A stretch of DNA of 64,000 nucleotides, taken from the NCBI RefSeq assembly GCF_901000735.1, contig NC_081551.1, forward strand, positions 12,965,700-13,029,699, given 5' to 3'. Origin of the DNA: Corylus avellana (taxonomy: Eukaryota; Streptophyta; Magnoliopsida; Fagales; Betulaceae). The translations under genes were made by a program, and so were the position numbers. This document shows positions 11,004-22,065 of the stretch, piece by piece. How positions within the stretch are numbered: the stretch's first letter is position 1; each line of letters begins with the position of its first letter. Below the pieces are notes generated by a model that saw nothing but the letters and a program-made list of their open reading frames with translations, was not told the origin of the DNA and made no database searches.

Positions 11004-11917
11004 ATGTGTGTAACACAGAGCAGATGATCCTGTTCAACCTAATGCTAAGCAATCAAGAAGGCTGTTACTTTAGCCCACACCTCAACCAATCAATAAATTA
11101 GAGAACCTAAGTCTATCCTATGCTCCAGTCCTTCAAGATTTATACCTAGTGTGTCACAGCCTAATCTCAGATTTTTCACTATGGTTGGCAAGACCGTATG
11201 GCCAGATATCATATTGTAACACCCCCAAATCTGGCCTTGACCATAGTAGGGTTACCGGCAATTTTCCTAATATAGCTAACTGGTATCTAACTGGGGAACC
11301 GCCCTCTAAGCATAATCAGAGTTATTGCATAGGAAGGTAAAATAAATCTGCGAAATCTAATAACCATAAAGGAGGCACATATTATCCTCGAAATTTATAC
11401 ATGGAGCAACTAATAGAAATAATAATCTGTTCAAACCTGGTAACAATATAAAGATCTTTGTCTTACGAATTCCATAGTGGCAACCTTGCAACTCTTCTCT
11501 TCCTAGGAAGAGGTTTTCTTCAAGATGTAATAACCACATAAGTATAACGACTTCGTAAGTAAACCTCACAGTTGAGTATGACATGAGCTAGTTATTATTG
11601 AGCAGAAATAAACGTGCATTTTGACAAAGGTTTAAATGAGGGTTGTCTCCATTAATACAACATAAAAATATTGTTTTGTTGAAAGAGAGGGGTGTACTTT
11701 TAGCGGCAATCGCCTAAGTGTGTGTGTGCATATATATATATATATATATTGATCCCTGTTAATGCAGGGATCAATGCAGAAATAAGACTTTGATTTTATA
11801 ATGTAGGGACAAGATTCATGGCCGGAAAATCTATTTCATTCACAGTCAAGTGTTTACATACAAAAAAGAAGCAAAAAGGAAAAATACAAAAACTAATGAG
11901 CTGGAGCTGTTGTGCAA
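11004..11917. other. Possible LTR fragment with AT repeat and hairpin
   Basis: At 11217 the sequence tgtaacaccccc resembles the end of a minus-strand Ty3/gypsy LTR. The adjacent bases, read on the minus strand as tgatatctggcc, match 8 of 12 positions of the initiator-Met primer site. Further right is an (AT)n run (about 11729-11748). A hairpin with a perfect 9-bp stem, tgatccctg/cagggatca, follows at 11749-11772. I see no gene. Confidence 0.35.
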
Positions 11918-13203
11918 ATATCTACCTAAATTAATAGGCAAATAATTGTACGTTTAACTCGCAAGTGCACAAGATCAATATAGTAGTATAGGGTGCAAGT
12001 ACAAGATCATTCCCACGAGGATTGCTAAATTTCGCTTAAAATAAATTCCGTAAGTAAAACAAAACAAAGATTGATTTTGAGTTGATAATAATAAAAAGGT
12101 AGGGCTTTGATATCCACCACTAATTATTCTTATATAATATAACAATATGCCAATACTTTAATCATGTTATGCATACCTAATGTTTGCCAACCTAAGGGCA
12201 TGGGTGTATACTCCTTAAGTTATAGATTTTCCTAAGCAACGAGTTAGGCATAGGTGTATACTCTAACTCTTTTCTTTCTTAAAGGATTTAACATGGGTGT
12301 ATACTATGTTGTTCTATAAGAAAGCATGAATCTATGGAAATCGACAAACACATGGAACCTAGGGCATGAGTGTATACTCCTGGTTTTCCATGTTGATTAA
12401 CCCAAGAACTCGCTGTGGATTTCTTTTGTTGCTCTTATTCAACCCAGGACTCGGTCATCCAAATTGATTTAATTAACTAATCCATATCACATGTATATGT
12501 TGATCAGGCAAACACATATGAGGAATTCAATCAAACAGGAATTAACCAAGTTAAATATCAGAACATGATCATCACAAAGGCACCAATATTGAAATATTAA
12601 ATAAACATAATTAGGATTTCAATCTAGCCCTACTAAATTAGTTACACATGAGTTTGATGTTGAACATCTTCATAAAATAAAATAGAAAGGAAAAGAATAA
12701 ACTCGAAACTTGAGCTTGAAGAGCTCAAATTCTTCTCCTTTGAAATTGTCTATCTATTCTAAAGGTTTAAGGGTCTATTTATAGTCCTTAGAAACACTCT
12801 AGAAACCCTAATAATCGTAGGGTTTGAGCCATAGTTTGCACAAGGCTTCAAAACCTAAAAGAAAACACTTTCCAGAATAGGGTTGCGGCTGACTTGCTCT
12901 TCATGCACGGGTGCGCTTGATCACATCCCGTGTGCGCTCAATCGCAAGACTGCGATTGATCTCTAGTGTTGGGCGCTTGATCGTAGGTCCCCTGAGATCG
13001 ATTGTACTACCAAAGCCTCCAGCTTTTCCCAAATTTGCTCTTTAAGCCCGATACTTCTAGAATCGCTTCCTTTTCTTCCAAAAGCCTACAAAAACATAGA
13101 AAACACATAAAAGAACTAAAATGGCGTAAACTAACAAAACTAAGAAATTAAGAAATATAAGTTAATGGCTAAAATATGAATATTTTTGGCACTTAACAGA
13201 AGC
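11913..13203 (-). mobile_element. Solo LTR (Athila-type) with near-perfect target duplication
   Basis: The LTR is 11918-13198 (1281 bp) on the minus strand, with ends tgttgtgcaa and cacttaaca. The flanks are ggagc (11913-11917) and gaagc (13199-13203), 4 of 5 identical. The minus-strand TATA box is at 12776-12783. The leader hairpin with stem gagttag/ctaactc and a 15-nt loop is at 12241-12269. Palindromic cgatcg-type motifs lie at 12905-13010. No internal sequence is attached. Confidence 0.82.
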
Positions 13204-14092
13204 CGCACTAGAGCCTGGAGAGTCTTCATCATCCGAGGACTCAGAGTCAGAAGGAAGCGAAAGTAGATCTGGGAAGTTCAAAGGAGAGTTGTACGGGTTG
13301 CGCTAAGGAGCACCGAGACATTCGGTTGGCTCCCATCCAGATATATTGGAGGATGGCTTCACGAGGAACTCAAAGAGTATCCCTGGTCACTATCTTAACA
13401 TCTAAACGAAAGTGCCCATGGTTCATTACTATGGTTCTAAAGTTCTCAAAACCCCACCAGAATCCCCGGGACCAAGCTATTCCCCGGAGCCAGGGCACAA
13501 AGGAAAGATGCTGAAGATAGCATGAGGCTTTGGCCTTCCAGTGCTGATACTTCCTCTTAATCCGGTTAATCAGGCTATAGTCTTCTTGGGAAAATTTGAG
13601 TAGAAGGTTGACCGCTTCATTAGCTTCAGTCGTAAAAGATAGATGGGCCTTCAGCTCCTCCTTACCTTTCCGAGAAGCCTCCTTTGACTCCTGGAGTTCC
13701 ACAAGAATTGCATCATGCTCCTTAGCTGCAGCCTCACACAGAGAATTTTACTCTGAAACTTTAGCATGCAACTTCTTGTTGGTCTCCGAAGTATTAGCCA
13801 AGATATCATTTATCTCATTAAAATGAAGATCCTTTTTCTCCAAGGCTACTTGACACTCCCAACTCTCCTTCAGTTCCCGGTCTCTAATCTTAAGTAAACC
13901 CTTCAACCGGTCAACTTTAGGCTCTAAACTCTTCAGTTGAGCCACTTGTTCTCGGAGCCTCATTAACACCGGGACAAAATCCTTTTGACCGCCTTTATAC
14001 TTGGAATAAAGACTCGCTAGCTTGACACAATACACAAAAAACAAAAAACAAAAAACAAAAAAACAAAAAAACCAAAAAAAAAAAAAGACCAA
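13199..14092 (-). pseudogene. Retroelement coiled-coil (Gag-like) protein, broken
   Basis: Read on the minus strand, a long heptad-rich segment contains LREQVAQLKSLEPKVDRLKGLL and DRELKESWECQVALEKKDL. It continues past one in-frame stop (near 13748) into KRKYQHWKAKASCYLQ and WSRGFWWGFENFRTIVMNH. An acidic tail, SDSESSDDEDSPGSS, follows in a shifted frame and runs up to the solo LTR at 11918-13198, which splits the 3' end. Coiled coil, a short aromatic block and an acidic tail are the layout of the coiled-coil Gag-like proteins of plant Ty3/gypsy elements, but I cannot name the family. It lies directly downstream of a Met-type primer site, which supports a retroelement origin. The first 25 residues of the frame are translated poly(T) and are not real. 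Confidence 0.55.
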
Positions 14093-14196
14093 TCATTACC
14101 TAGAAACTAAGTTCTAGCAATTATCTAGCATATACTCTGGTGTGATCATTACCTAAGCTTTCTTTCCTTTTATCCTATAGTCCTTCAGAGCGTAAG

Positions 14197-14208
14197 GCTC
14201 TAATACCA
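14197..14208 (-). promoter_or_regulatory. Primer binding site, initiator-Met tRNA type
   Basis: Read on the minus strand as tggtattagagc. It matches the plant initiator-Met primer site tggtatcagagc at 11 of 12 bases. It lies 2 bases inside the LTR edge tgtaacgacc (14211), as expected for a minus-strand element. Confidence 0.75.
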
Positions 14209-14210
14209 AC

Positions 14211-15677
14211 TGTAACGACCCCAGTGGGAAAATCAATATACTGGTAATTGATCCCATGGTTCGTCTCCAACCCTATCCCTCACAGGACAAGACTCAGGGA
14301 TCATAACCTTTCCTATTCAAGAGAATTCAGCGGAAGACTTTTAAACTATAGGAATAGAAAGAAACAGCTGCATTCCACATATACAATCACTAGAGTAATG
14401 ATAAAGCATCATAATATAAATAGGTTATCAAATGTACTGGTCAAGGACTGACTATCACAAAATAAGTACAACCCAAATCATTGTCTTAACATAAGATAAG
14501 ATCAAATCCAAAGTTTAAGCAATGGCAAAAAGATGTTAATCTCGATCATTGCCTCCCACGTGGTCCCTCCATCCTCCTACATGGATATCAGCCAAACAGG
14601 GTCCATGTCTTCAAAAACAACTCGGATCAGGTCCTGTGCAATCACCCAAGTGGGGTCTGTAGACATCCTCTTCTAGGCTAGCTAAACTGTGCAATGATTC
14701 ATAGTGGAGGGGGAAAACATAAAAATAAGAGGTAAGTCTAAAGACTCAGTGAAGATTAATGCACATAATACCAATGTCATTTTAGTGGTGAACTCCATTT
14801 GATAAAGAATGCAACATTTTAGTCATGACAGTTATTCATGAATGATATAGATATAATACATGCTTATAATCATGAGTAATAGTGATAGTTCAACATTATG
14901 GTCTACCAGAGATATTACCCTTTCTCAGCAGGGTTGGCGCTGTTTCAAGGGACTTGTAATACAACACTGGTGCCCCGGATATTGTACGCTACTGTCCATA
15001 ACACTAGTGGCACGACCGAGTCCAACCTCAGGTGGCCTACACCACTAATGATGTACATCCTGTAGTGACTGCCTGTTAGGGCTGCGTCGATCTCGAAACA
15101 ACCATTAGATCCAAGGCTCATATATCACACACACATTTGACCATAAAGTTAACATGCATAGTAAGCTCATGGCCGTTATCCCGCACGTACCGGTGTACCA
15201 TGTCATACGATGTAATTAATCTTGTCCGTATTTTACGTGCATGCTTTTTACAAGTCTTACTTCCATTATCATGTTAAGTACAACATTTTTCACAAATGCT
15301 AGAGTTCAAGTGCAGCAGAAAATATGTTTTCATGAAAGTGGCAAACTTGCATGTTTTGGTACACAAAATATATGTACAATTGTAGGAAAATAAATGGCAA
15401 GCATTATGTGAGTTAAAAATCACCTGGATCGATAAAATCCTCAGAGTAATCCCCCAATAAGTTTGGATTCTCCAAATCTGTGGAAAATCCTCCCATTAGT
15501 CCTAAGTTCTCCAAAACAAACTCTAGACTCGAAAACAGGGGTCGTCGGATGTTTGGCCCGAAAGGCCATTGCTTGAACCGGCCCTAGACGAGCGCTTGAC
15601 CTAGGGACGAGCGTGTGTCCAGTGAGGTTCAGGTAGAACCTCATTTTGACCCACTTTTCTTTTTTTTTTCCCGAGCC
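14211..15677 (-). mobile_element. Tekay/Del-type LTR, part 1 (split by the nested stack)
   Basis: The LTR begins at tgtaacgacc next to the Met primer site. It breaks at the duplication gagcc (15673-15677) and appears to resume at 30327-30974, ending gggtcactaca, an imperfect inverse of its start. If the parts are joined, the LTR is about 2.1 kb. It has a primer site on its left and a polypurine tract on its right. That arrangement is expected for an LTR shared by two tandem minus-strand elements. The joining rests on the duplication and the matching inverted ends. Confidence 0.6.
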
Positions 15678-17042
15678 TGTTAAGTGCTAAAATATTCATA
15701 TTTTAGCCCTTAACTTACATGTGTTAATCCTTTAGTTTTAGTTAATTTATGCCATTTTAGCTCTTTTATGTGTTTTCCTTGTTTTTGTAGGTCAATGGAA
15801 GAAAACGAAGAAATCTCTGAAGTTTCAGACTTAAAAGAGCTATTTTGAGAATATTGGAGGCTCTGGTAGTGCGATCAATCGCAGGGGAGCTGCGATCAAG
15901 CGCACTACAGGCGAGGACCACGAGCGCAAGGCACTTGTGATCGAGCGCCCAGTACAACAGGATCGATCACAGGACTACGATCAATCGCACACGGGCTGCG
16001 ATCGAGCACATCCGTGCGTGATGAACAAGTCAGCCTCCAACCTTGATATGGAAAGTGCAATTTCTAGGGTTTTGTAGCTTTGTGCAAACTAGGGCTCAAA
16101 CACAACGATTTTTAGAGTTTCTAGAGTATTCCTAAGGCTTATAAATAGACCCTTAAACCTCTAGAATAGACTCACAATTTTCAAGGAGAAGAATTGGAGC
16201 TCTTCAAGTTCAAGTTTCGGGTTTATTCTTTTCCTTTCTTTTTATTTTATGAAGATGTTTTACATCAAACTTATGTGTAACTAATTTACTTAGTAAGGCT
16301 AGATTGAAGCCCTAGTTATGCTTAGTTAATATTCAATATTGGCGCCTTTGTGATGATCATGTTGTGATATTTAACTTGATTAATTTCTGCTTTCATGAAT
16401 TCCTCATATGTGTGTGCCTAATCAACATATGCATGTGGTATGGACTAGTTAGTTAAATCAATTTGGATGACCGGGTCCTGGGTTTAATAAAAGTAACAAA
16501 AGAAATCCACACTGGGTTCTTGGGTTAATCAATATGAGGAACCGGGAGTAGACACCCATGCCATAGGCATCATGTGTTTGTCGATTTGCACAAATTCATG
16601 CTTTCTTAAAGAAAAACTTAGTAGATACCCATGCTAAATCTTTTAAGAAAGAAAAGAATTAGAGTAGACACCCATGCCTAATTCGTTGCTTAGGAAAATC
16701 AATAGCTTAAGGAGTAGACACTCATACCCTTAAGTTGACAAACATTAAGTATTCATAATCTGATTGAATCATTGGCATATTGTTATATTACCTAAATATG
16801 ATTAGTGGTGGATATCAAAGCCCTGCCTTTACCTTTTCATTTATCTTTATATATTTTTATTTCTTTTTCTCAATATCAATTTAGTGACAATTTGATATTT
16901 TTATCAATTCTAAAACAAAATCAACAATCCTCGTGGGAATGACCCTGTACTTGCATCATATACTACTATGTTGACTTCGTGAACTTGCGGGTAAAACATA
17001 CAATTATTTGCCTATTAATTTAGGTAGATATTTGTAACAACA
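15678..17042 (+). repeat. 5' LTR of element 1
   Basis: 1365 bp, from tgttaagtgc to gtaacaaca. An array of cgatcg-type palindromes lies at 15865-16020 and the TATA box (TATAAATA) at 16140-16147. Four loop-sharing hairpins occupy about 16541-16734, downstream of the predicted start, so they would be in the RNA leader. Confidence 0.9.
16541..16734 (+). promoter_or_regulatory. Four-hairpin leader module with shared loop
   Basis: Loops at 16547-16561, 16620-16634, 16663-16677 and 16713-16727 are copies of agtagacacccatgc. Hairpin 3 has a perfect 7-bp stem, gaattag/ctaattc (16656-16662 and 16678-16684). Hairpin 4 has cttaagg/ccttaag (16706-16712 and 16728-16734). Hairpin 2 has ttag/ctaa. Hairpin 1 is weaker here but perfect in the LTR at 28403. 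The stems differ while the loops are shared. Confidence 0.75.
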
Positions 17043-17048
17043 ATTTTT

Positions 17049-17066
17049 TTGCTCCGTTGCTGGGGA
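17049..17066 (+). promoter_or_regulatory. Primer binding site, tRNA-Asp type, degenerate
   Basis: Matches 15 of 18 bases of the tRNA-Asp complement tggcgccgttgccgggga that is intact elsewhere in this window. It starts 6 bases after the LTR. Confidence 0.75.
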
Positions 17067-17393
17067 TTGTTTGATTTTGTTTGGAATGTTTTTTTTCTTT
17101 AATTTATTTTTGTTTTAAATTTTTCTGTTTTTCAAGTTTTTTTTCCGCAGTTCCTCTTTTGCCTTTGGAGGTGCGCTCGAGCGCCCAACCAAGGAGATCG
17201 AGCGCACCAGTGCGATTGCACATCCAGAGAGTAACACAGTTACTGCACTAATTATAGATCTGATTTTTTTTTCTTCTTTTGTTTCATGCAGGGTCATTTG
17301 AGTTTGCATATTAGTAAGTTTTTATTTTTAATTTTGTTTTTATTTCCCTTTTAATTTTAACTTCTTTTTGTTATTTTATTTTTGTTTTCACAC

Positions 17394-18753
17394 ATGTGGG
17401 GCGGCATTCTGACAATCCGTAGACTATGTTCATGTTGCCACAACCCTTATCACCATGTTAGAGAATGTCCCACAATGAGACAAACTTCTGACCAATCTTA
17501 TGGGTACATGAACACATCATTCTCTAGACCGGGGAACGACCGCTATTTTAATTCCTGTTACCCATCATGGAGCCAACAGTCCATCTCTTATGGCAAGCTC
17601 AAGCTCCCAAAATTCATGCTTCACAAGTTCATGGACTGCAACATCACTCATATAAGCAATTCTATGATCATGCATACTCCTCTCAATCAGTTCCACAAAA
17701 GCAATATCAGGTTGAACCTCCTCCCCTTGAGTTTTTTGAAGATACATAAGCTCTGATCAGTTTAGCAATTGAGGAGATGAAGAGCTCTCATTTGAAATCA
17801 GTTGAAAGGACGGAGGCCCATTGTACACAAAGAACAAATTTTCTCAAAAAGGAAGAGCACCAAAGTCAAATAGTTACCACTCCTCATGGAAACTATATGG
17901 AGGAAGAGAGTATCTGCTATCATGAAGAAGAGCCATCTCCACAATTCTATGGTCAATCCTATTCTTGTCTTAGCCCCAGTCCATTTTCAAGATAGTAGCT
18001 CATGAAGAGGAACCATCAACCATATATGATCATTCATATCAACAATACCAAGAAGAACCACCTTCTCCAAAAAGGTCCGCCTTAGAAGAAGTGAGTCCTG
18101 CCTTAAAAGAAGTGCATGCCAGCTTAGAAGAAATAATATCAGCTTAGCTTAGCCAAATGGAGGAAAGAAATCAATCACTTGAAAGGATGGAGAACTCTCG
18201 CATGCAATCATTGGAAAGGATGGAGGCTCACCTCAAGCAAATATCATACATACATAAAGAAGAAGAAGAAGAGCATCAAAGTCCGTTGGTGGCCAATCCT
18301 ATTGAGCACTACATGGAGGAAGAGTGCACCGATTATCATGAGCAAGCTATCACATTGAGGAGTGAAGAAGTGGTTGAAAATCAAGTGGAAGAGGGGAAGG
18401 AGGAGCAAAACGAAGTTCCATAGGAGCTACATCAGGAAAGAGAAGAAAGCACTAAGATGTTTTCACCATTAGCTCTTATTCCTGAAACACCATGAGGCCG
18501 AGAGAGAAGTTTGTTAGAGCTAGCACATGAGCAAATTGAGGACATTAAGATAGAGAAGCTCCCTGAGTTTTCTTCCTACTTTATTGCAGTTCATGATTCC
18601 CCACCGGATGAGAAACTGTTTGAGAAAACTCAAATTGGCCCTCCCTGATCTATAAACACCCGGAAGCATCTTGCAACAGAAAAGATTCATTCCTTTTGGT
18701 GCAAGATAAGGAAAGATTGGTGCTTCAAGTTTAAAGTGCCAAAGTCTGGTTGA
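17394..18753 (+). pseudogene. Mini-Gag pseudogene, copy 1
   Basis: Starts ATG TGG GG as in the three other copies. The zinc knuckle CSCCHNPYHHVREC (C-x2-C-x4-H-x4-C) follows near codons 12-25, then RPGNDRY. A frameshift lies near 17590. The frame then gives a Gln- and Pro-rich linker, repeated MEE/HYMEEE blocks and an end of the type IEKLPEFSSYF, HDSPPDEKLF and RKDWCFKFK. Several stops interrupt it, e.g. near 17749, 17994 and 18421. It lacks the capsid domain and protease of full Athila Gag. Compare the intact copy at 53607-54875. I infer an RNA-binding protein that acted on element RNA. Confidence 0.75.
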
Positions 18754-19629
18754 AGACGTTAAACTTAGCGCTCATGGGAGGCACCCCACAGCATATCTTT
18801 TTTATTTTATTTGTTTGTTATATTTTTATTTTATTTTGTTTTTTATTTTTTTTGTTTTCCTTTGTTACATTGATAAGCTTTTCACTGAGTAACTGGACCT
18901 CTTGCCTCAAAGCATTGAGTGTTCACGTCAAAAGGTGAAATTTTTTGATTTGACTGATGTCATGGTTAGTTTGGTTTTGTAGCCTTTTTGACTCGAGTTA
19001 GTAGGTCCTTAGGGGTGTTTTACACCTAATGCCCTAAAACTATCTGGTTTGGGAGTCATTGACTTAACACTCATTACATGGGTCAATTAGAAAGCTTAAG
19101 GGAACCAAACATTGCACAACCTGACCAAAAAATAAAATAAAAAATAAAAAAAGAAGAAAAAGAAGTATGCCATTGTTGTTCATTCTAATAGGGATTTGAA
19201 TGAATTTTGAGATATTGAAGCATTGCACATTGGAAATAATTAGAAGCTTCATATTTATGTGCAAGTTCACTTTACACTGTTTCGAATTTGTGATGCCTTA
19301 GACTGTCTTTTGTAAGTAATTAGACTCTTAAATTCCAATTCGTTGTGAAGATGGAGTTTATCTTTTTAAGCTTGCAAATGAATGAAAATCATAGTTCTGA
19401 GTGACACTTGAGTTTTGGATAACATGAACTTGTGCATGATGTTTGTGGGTAACATTCTTGGAAAACCCTCACGAGACTCCACTCGTCCTTTAGTGAACTC
19501 CTAGGGGTTTAAAAGGCTTGTTGCATAAGCTAAATGCAATCGTACATCCCACAAAAGATGGATTTATCTTTTTGTTTTCAGTTTCCATTTAGTTTTTAGT
19601 TTTGAATTGCTAAGGGACTAGCAATATGT
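18754..19629 (+). other. Conserved 3' untranslated region of element 1
   Basis: Non-coding. It begins with the 'cttagcgctcatgggaggc' tail. A block starting ttttcactgagtaac at about 18878 runs to about 19110 and recurs in the other Athila-type elements. A 7-bp hairpin, attgcta/tagcaat, lies at 19606-19625, just before the polypurine tract. Confidence 0.65.
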
Positions 19630-19642
19630 AAGTTTGGGGGTG
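19630..19642 (+). promoter_or_regulatory. Polypurine tract of element 1
   Basis: aagtttgggggtg, immediately followed by the 3' LTR start tgttaagtgc at 19643. It is the expected primer for plus-strand DNA synthesis. Confidence 0.85.
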
Positions 19643-20397
19643 TGTTAAGTGCTAAAATATTCATATTTTAGCCCTTAACATACATGTGTTAATCCTTTAG
19701 TTTTAGTTAATTTAGGCCATTTTAGCTCTTTTATGTGTTTTCCTTGTTTTTTTAGGTCATTGAAAGAAAAAAAAGGAAATCTCAGAAGTTTCGGACTTAA
19801 AAGAGCTATTTTGAAAATATTGGAGGCTTTGGTAGTGCAATCGATCGCAGGGGAGCTGCGATCGAGCGCACTACTATCGAACACCACAAGCACAAGGCAT
19901 CTGCGATCGAGCACAGCAGGATCGATCGCAGGACTGCGTTCGATCGCATTGATCGCACACGGGCTGCGATCGAGAACACCCGTGCGTGATGAACAGGTCT
20001 GTCGCTAGCCTTGATATGGAAAGTGCAATTTCTAGGGTTTTGTAGCTTTGTGCGAACTAGGGCTCAAACCCTTCGATTTTTAGGGTTTATAGAGTATTCT
20101 TAAGGCTTATAAATAAACCCTTAAACCTCTAGAATAGACACACAATTTCTAAGGAGAAGAATTGGAGCTCTTCAAGCTCAAGTTTCGGGTTTATTCTTTT
20201 CATTTCTTTTTATTTTATGAATATGTTTTACATCAAACTTATGTGTAACTAATTTACTTAGTAGGGCTAGATAGAAGCCCTAGTTATGTTTAGTTGGTAT
20301 TCAATATTGACACCTTTGTGATGATCATGTTGTGATATTTAACTTGATTAATTCCGGCTTTCATGAATTCCTCATATGTGTGTGCCTAATCAACAAG
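19643..20397 (+). repeat. 3' LTR of element 1, part 1
   Basis: Same family as the LTR at 15678. It contains the palindrome array (19835-19990) and a TATA box (20108-20115). It stops at the duplication acaag (20393-20397), where element 2 is inserted, and continues at 29758. Confidence 0.88.
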
Positions 20398-21776
20398 TGT
20401 TAAGTGCTAAAATATTCACATTTTCAGCCTTTAACTTGCATGTTTTAATCCCTTGGTTTTAATTAATTAGGTCATTTTAATTCCTTTTTGTGTTTTCCAT
20501 ACTTTTGTAGGCGTTTGGAAGAAAATGAAGTAAATCTGGAAGATTTGGGCTCAAAGAGAGAAGAAGGGAAAAATGGAAGCCCCCTGACACTGTGATCGAT
20601 CACAGGATACCTGCAATCGAGCGCAGTACCAGAGAGGACACAGCATGAAGCAGGCCATGAGTGATCGAGTGCATAACAAAAGGGGATCAATCACAGACCT
20701 GGGATCGAGCACATAACAAAAGGGGATCAATCGCAAACTTGGGATCGATCGCACCCGTGCGCAGGAGACACATCAAGTGGCGGCCAGAGTGTCTTTCTTT
20801 CCATATTAGGGTTTTCCAACTCCCAATTGTAATAAGGTTTGAAACCCTACGAAATTCCTAGGTTTACTAGTTTGCCAAGGACTTCTAAAGCCTATAAATA
20901 GATCCTTAAGCCTCTAGAATAAGGATGCCTTGTAAGGAGAAGAATAGGAGCTCTTCAAGTTCAAGTCTCAGGTTTATTCTTTTCCTTTCTTTTCTTTTAT
21001 TTTATGAAGATGTTTAACATAAATTTTATGTGTAGCTAAATTATTTAGTCGGGCTAGATTGAAGCCCTAGTTATATTTTGTTAATATTCAATATTGGCGC
21101 CTTTGTGATGATCTTGTTATGATATCTAACTTAATTAATACCTAGTTTCATGAATTCTTCATATGTGTGTGCTTGATCAACATGTGCATGTGGTATGGAC
21201 TAGTTAGTTAAATCAATTTGGATGACCGAGTCCTAGGTTTAACATAAGTAACAAAAGAATCCACACCGCGATTCTTGGGTTAATCAACATGGGGAACCAA
21301 GAGTATACACCCATGCCCTAGGCCTCATGTGTTTGTCGATTTCTATAGAACATATGCTTTTCTAAAGAACAACTTAGTATATACCAAGCTAAATCCTTTA
21401 GGAAAGAAAAGAGTTAGAGTATAGACCCATGCCTAACTCGTTGCTTAGCGAAATCTATAGCTTAAGGAGTATACACCCATGCTCTTAGGTTGACAAGCAT
21501 TAGATAGACATAACTTGATCAAAACATTGGCATATTGATATATTAACTTAATATAATTAGTGGTGGATATCAAAGCCCTACCTTTTTATCATTATCAATT
21601 TAAATCCAATCTTTAGTTTTATTTTACTTTGGGAATTTAATTTAGACAAGATTCAGCAGTCCTCGTGGGAATGGCCCCGTATTTGCACACTATGCTACTA
21701 TGTTGACCTCGTGCACTTGTGGGTAAAACATCCAGTTATTTGCCTATTAATTTAGGTGGGTAATTGTGGAACAACA
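20398..21776 (+). repeat. 5' LTR of element 2
   Basis: 1379 bp, from tgttaagtgc to ggaacaaca. Palindrome array about 20590-20760, TATA box 20893-20900. Leader hairpins have loops of the agtatacaccc class and stem 3 gagttag/ctaactc. Confidence 0.88.
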
Positions 21777-22065
21777 AGTTTTTGGAGCAGGTCCTTGGGA
21801 ACTGGGGCGAATTTTGTTTAAATTCATTTTCCCTTTAGTAGTGTTATTCTCAATTTTTAAATTTAGTTGTTATCAAAAATCAAAAATATTTTTCGTTTTT
21901 CCTAACTTTTCTGTTTTCTGTTTTAGGTTCGGATTAGCATTCTGTGATTGCGATCAATCGTTAGCCAAGTGCGATCGAACGCAACAACCTGCGATCGAGC
22001 ACAGTTCCAGGGAGCATCCGGACCAACAGCGTTGAAGCTGCCCAATTGAAGAAGCAATTCAGTTG
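21777..22065 (+). other. Leader of element 2 with degraded primer site
   Basis: The tRNA-Asp primer site should lie just inside the LTR. Only a poor match, tggagcaggtccttggga, is present (about 21783-21800). cgatcg palindromes follow at 21950-22010. No gene. Confidence 0.55.

Noticed and set aside
13748..14092. Apparent signal peptide or membrane segment at the start of this minus-strand frame
   Set aside because: The Phe-rich start is translated poly(T)/poly(A) repeat. It is more likely an intron-like or low-complexity tract before the coiled coil.
16547..16734. Regularly spaced 15-base repeats considered as a CRISPR-like array
   Set aside because: Only four copies, each flanked by its own inverted repeat, in a plant LTR; no array architecture.
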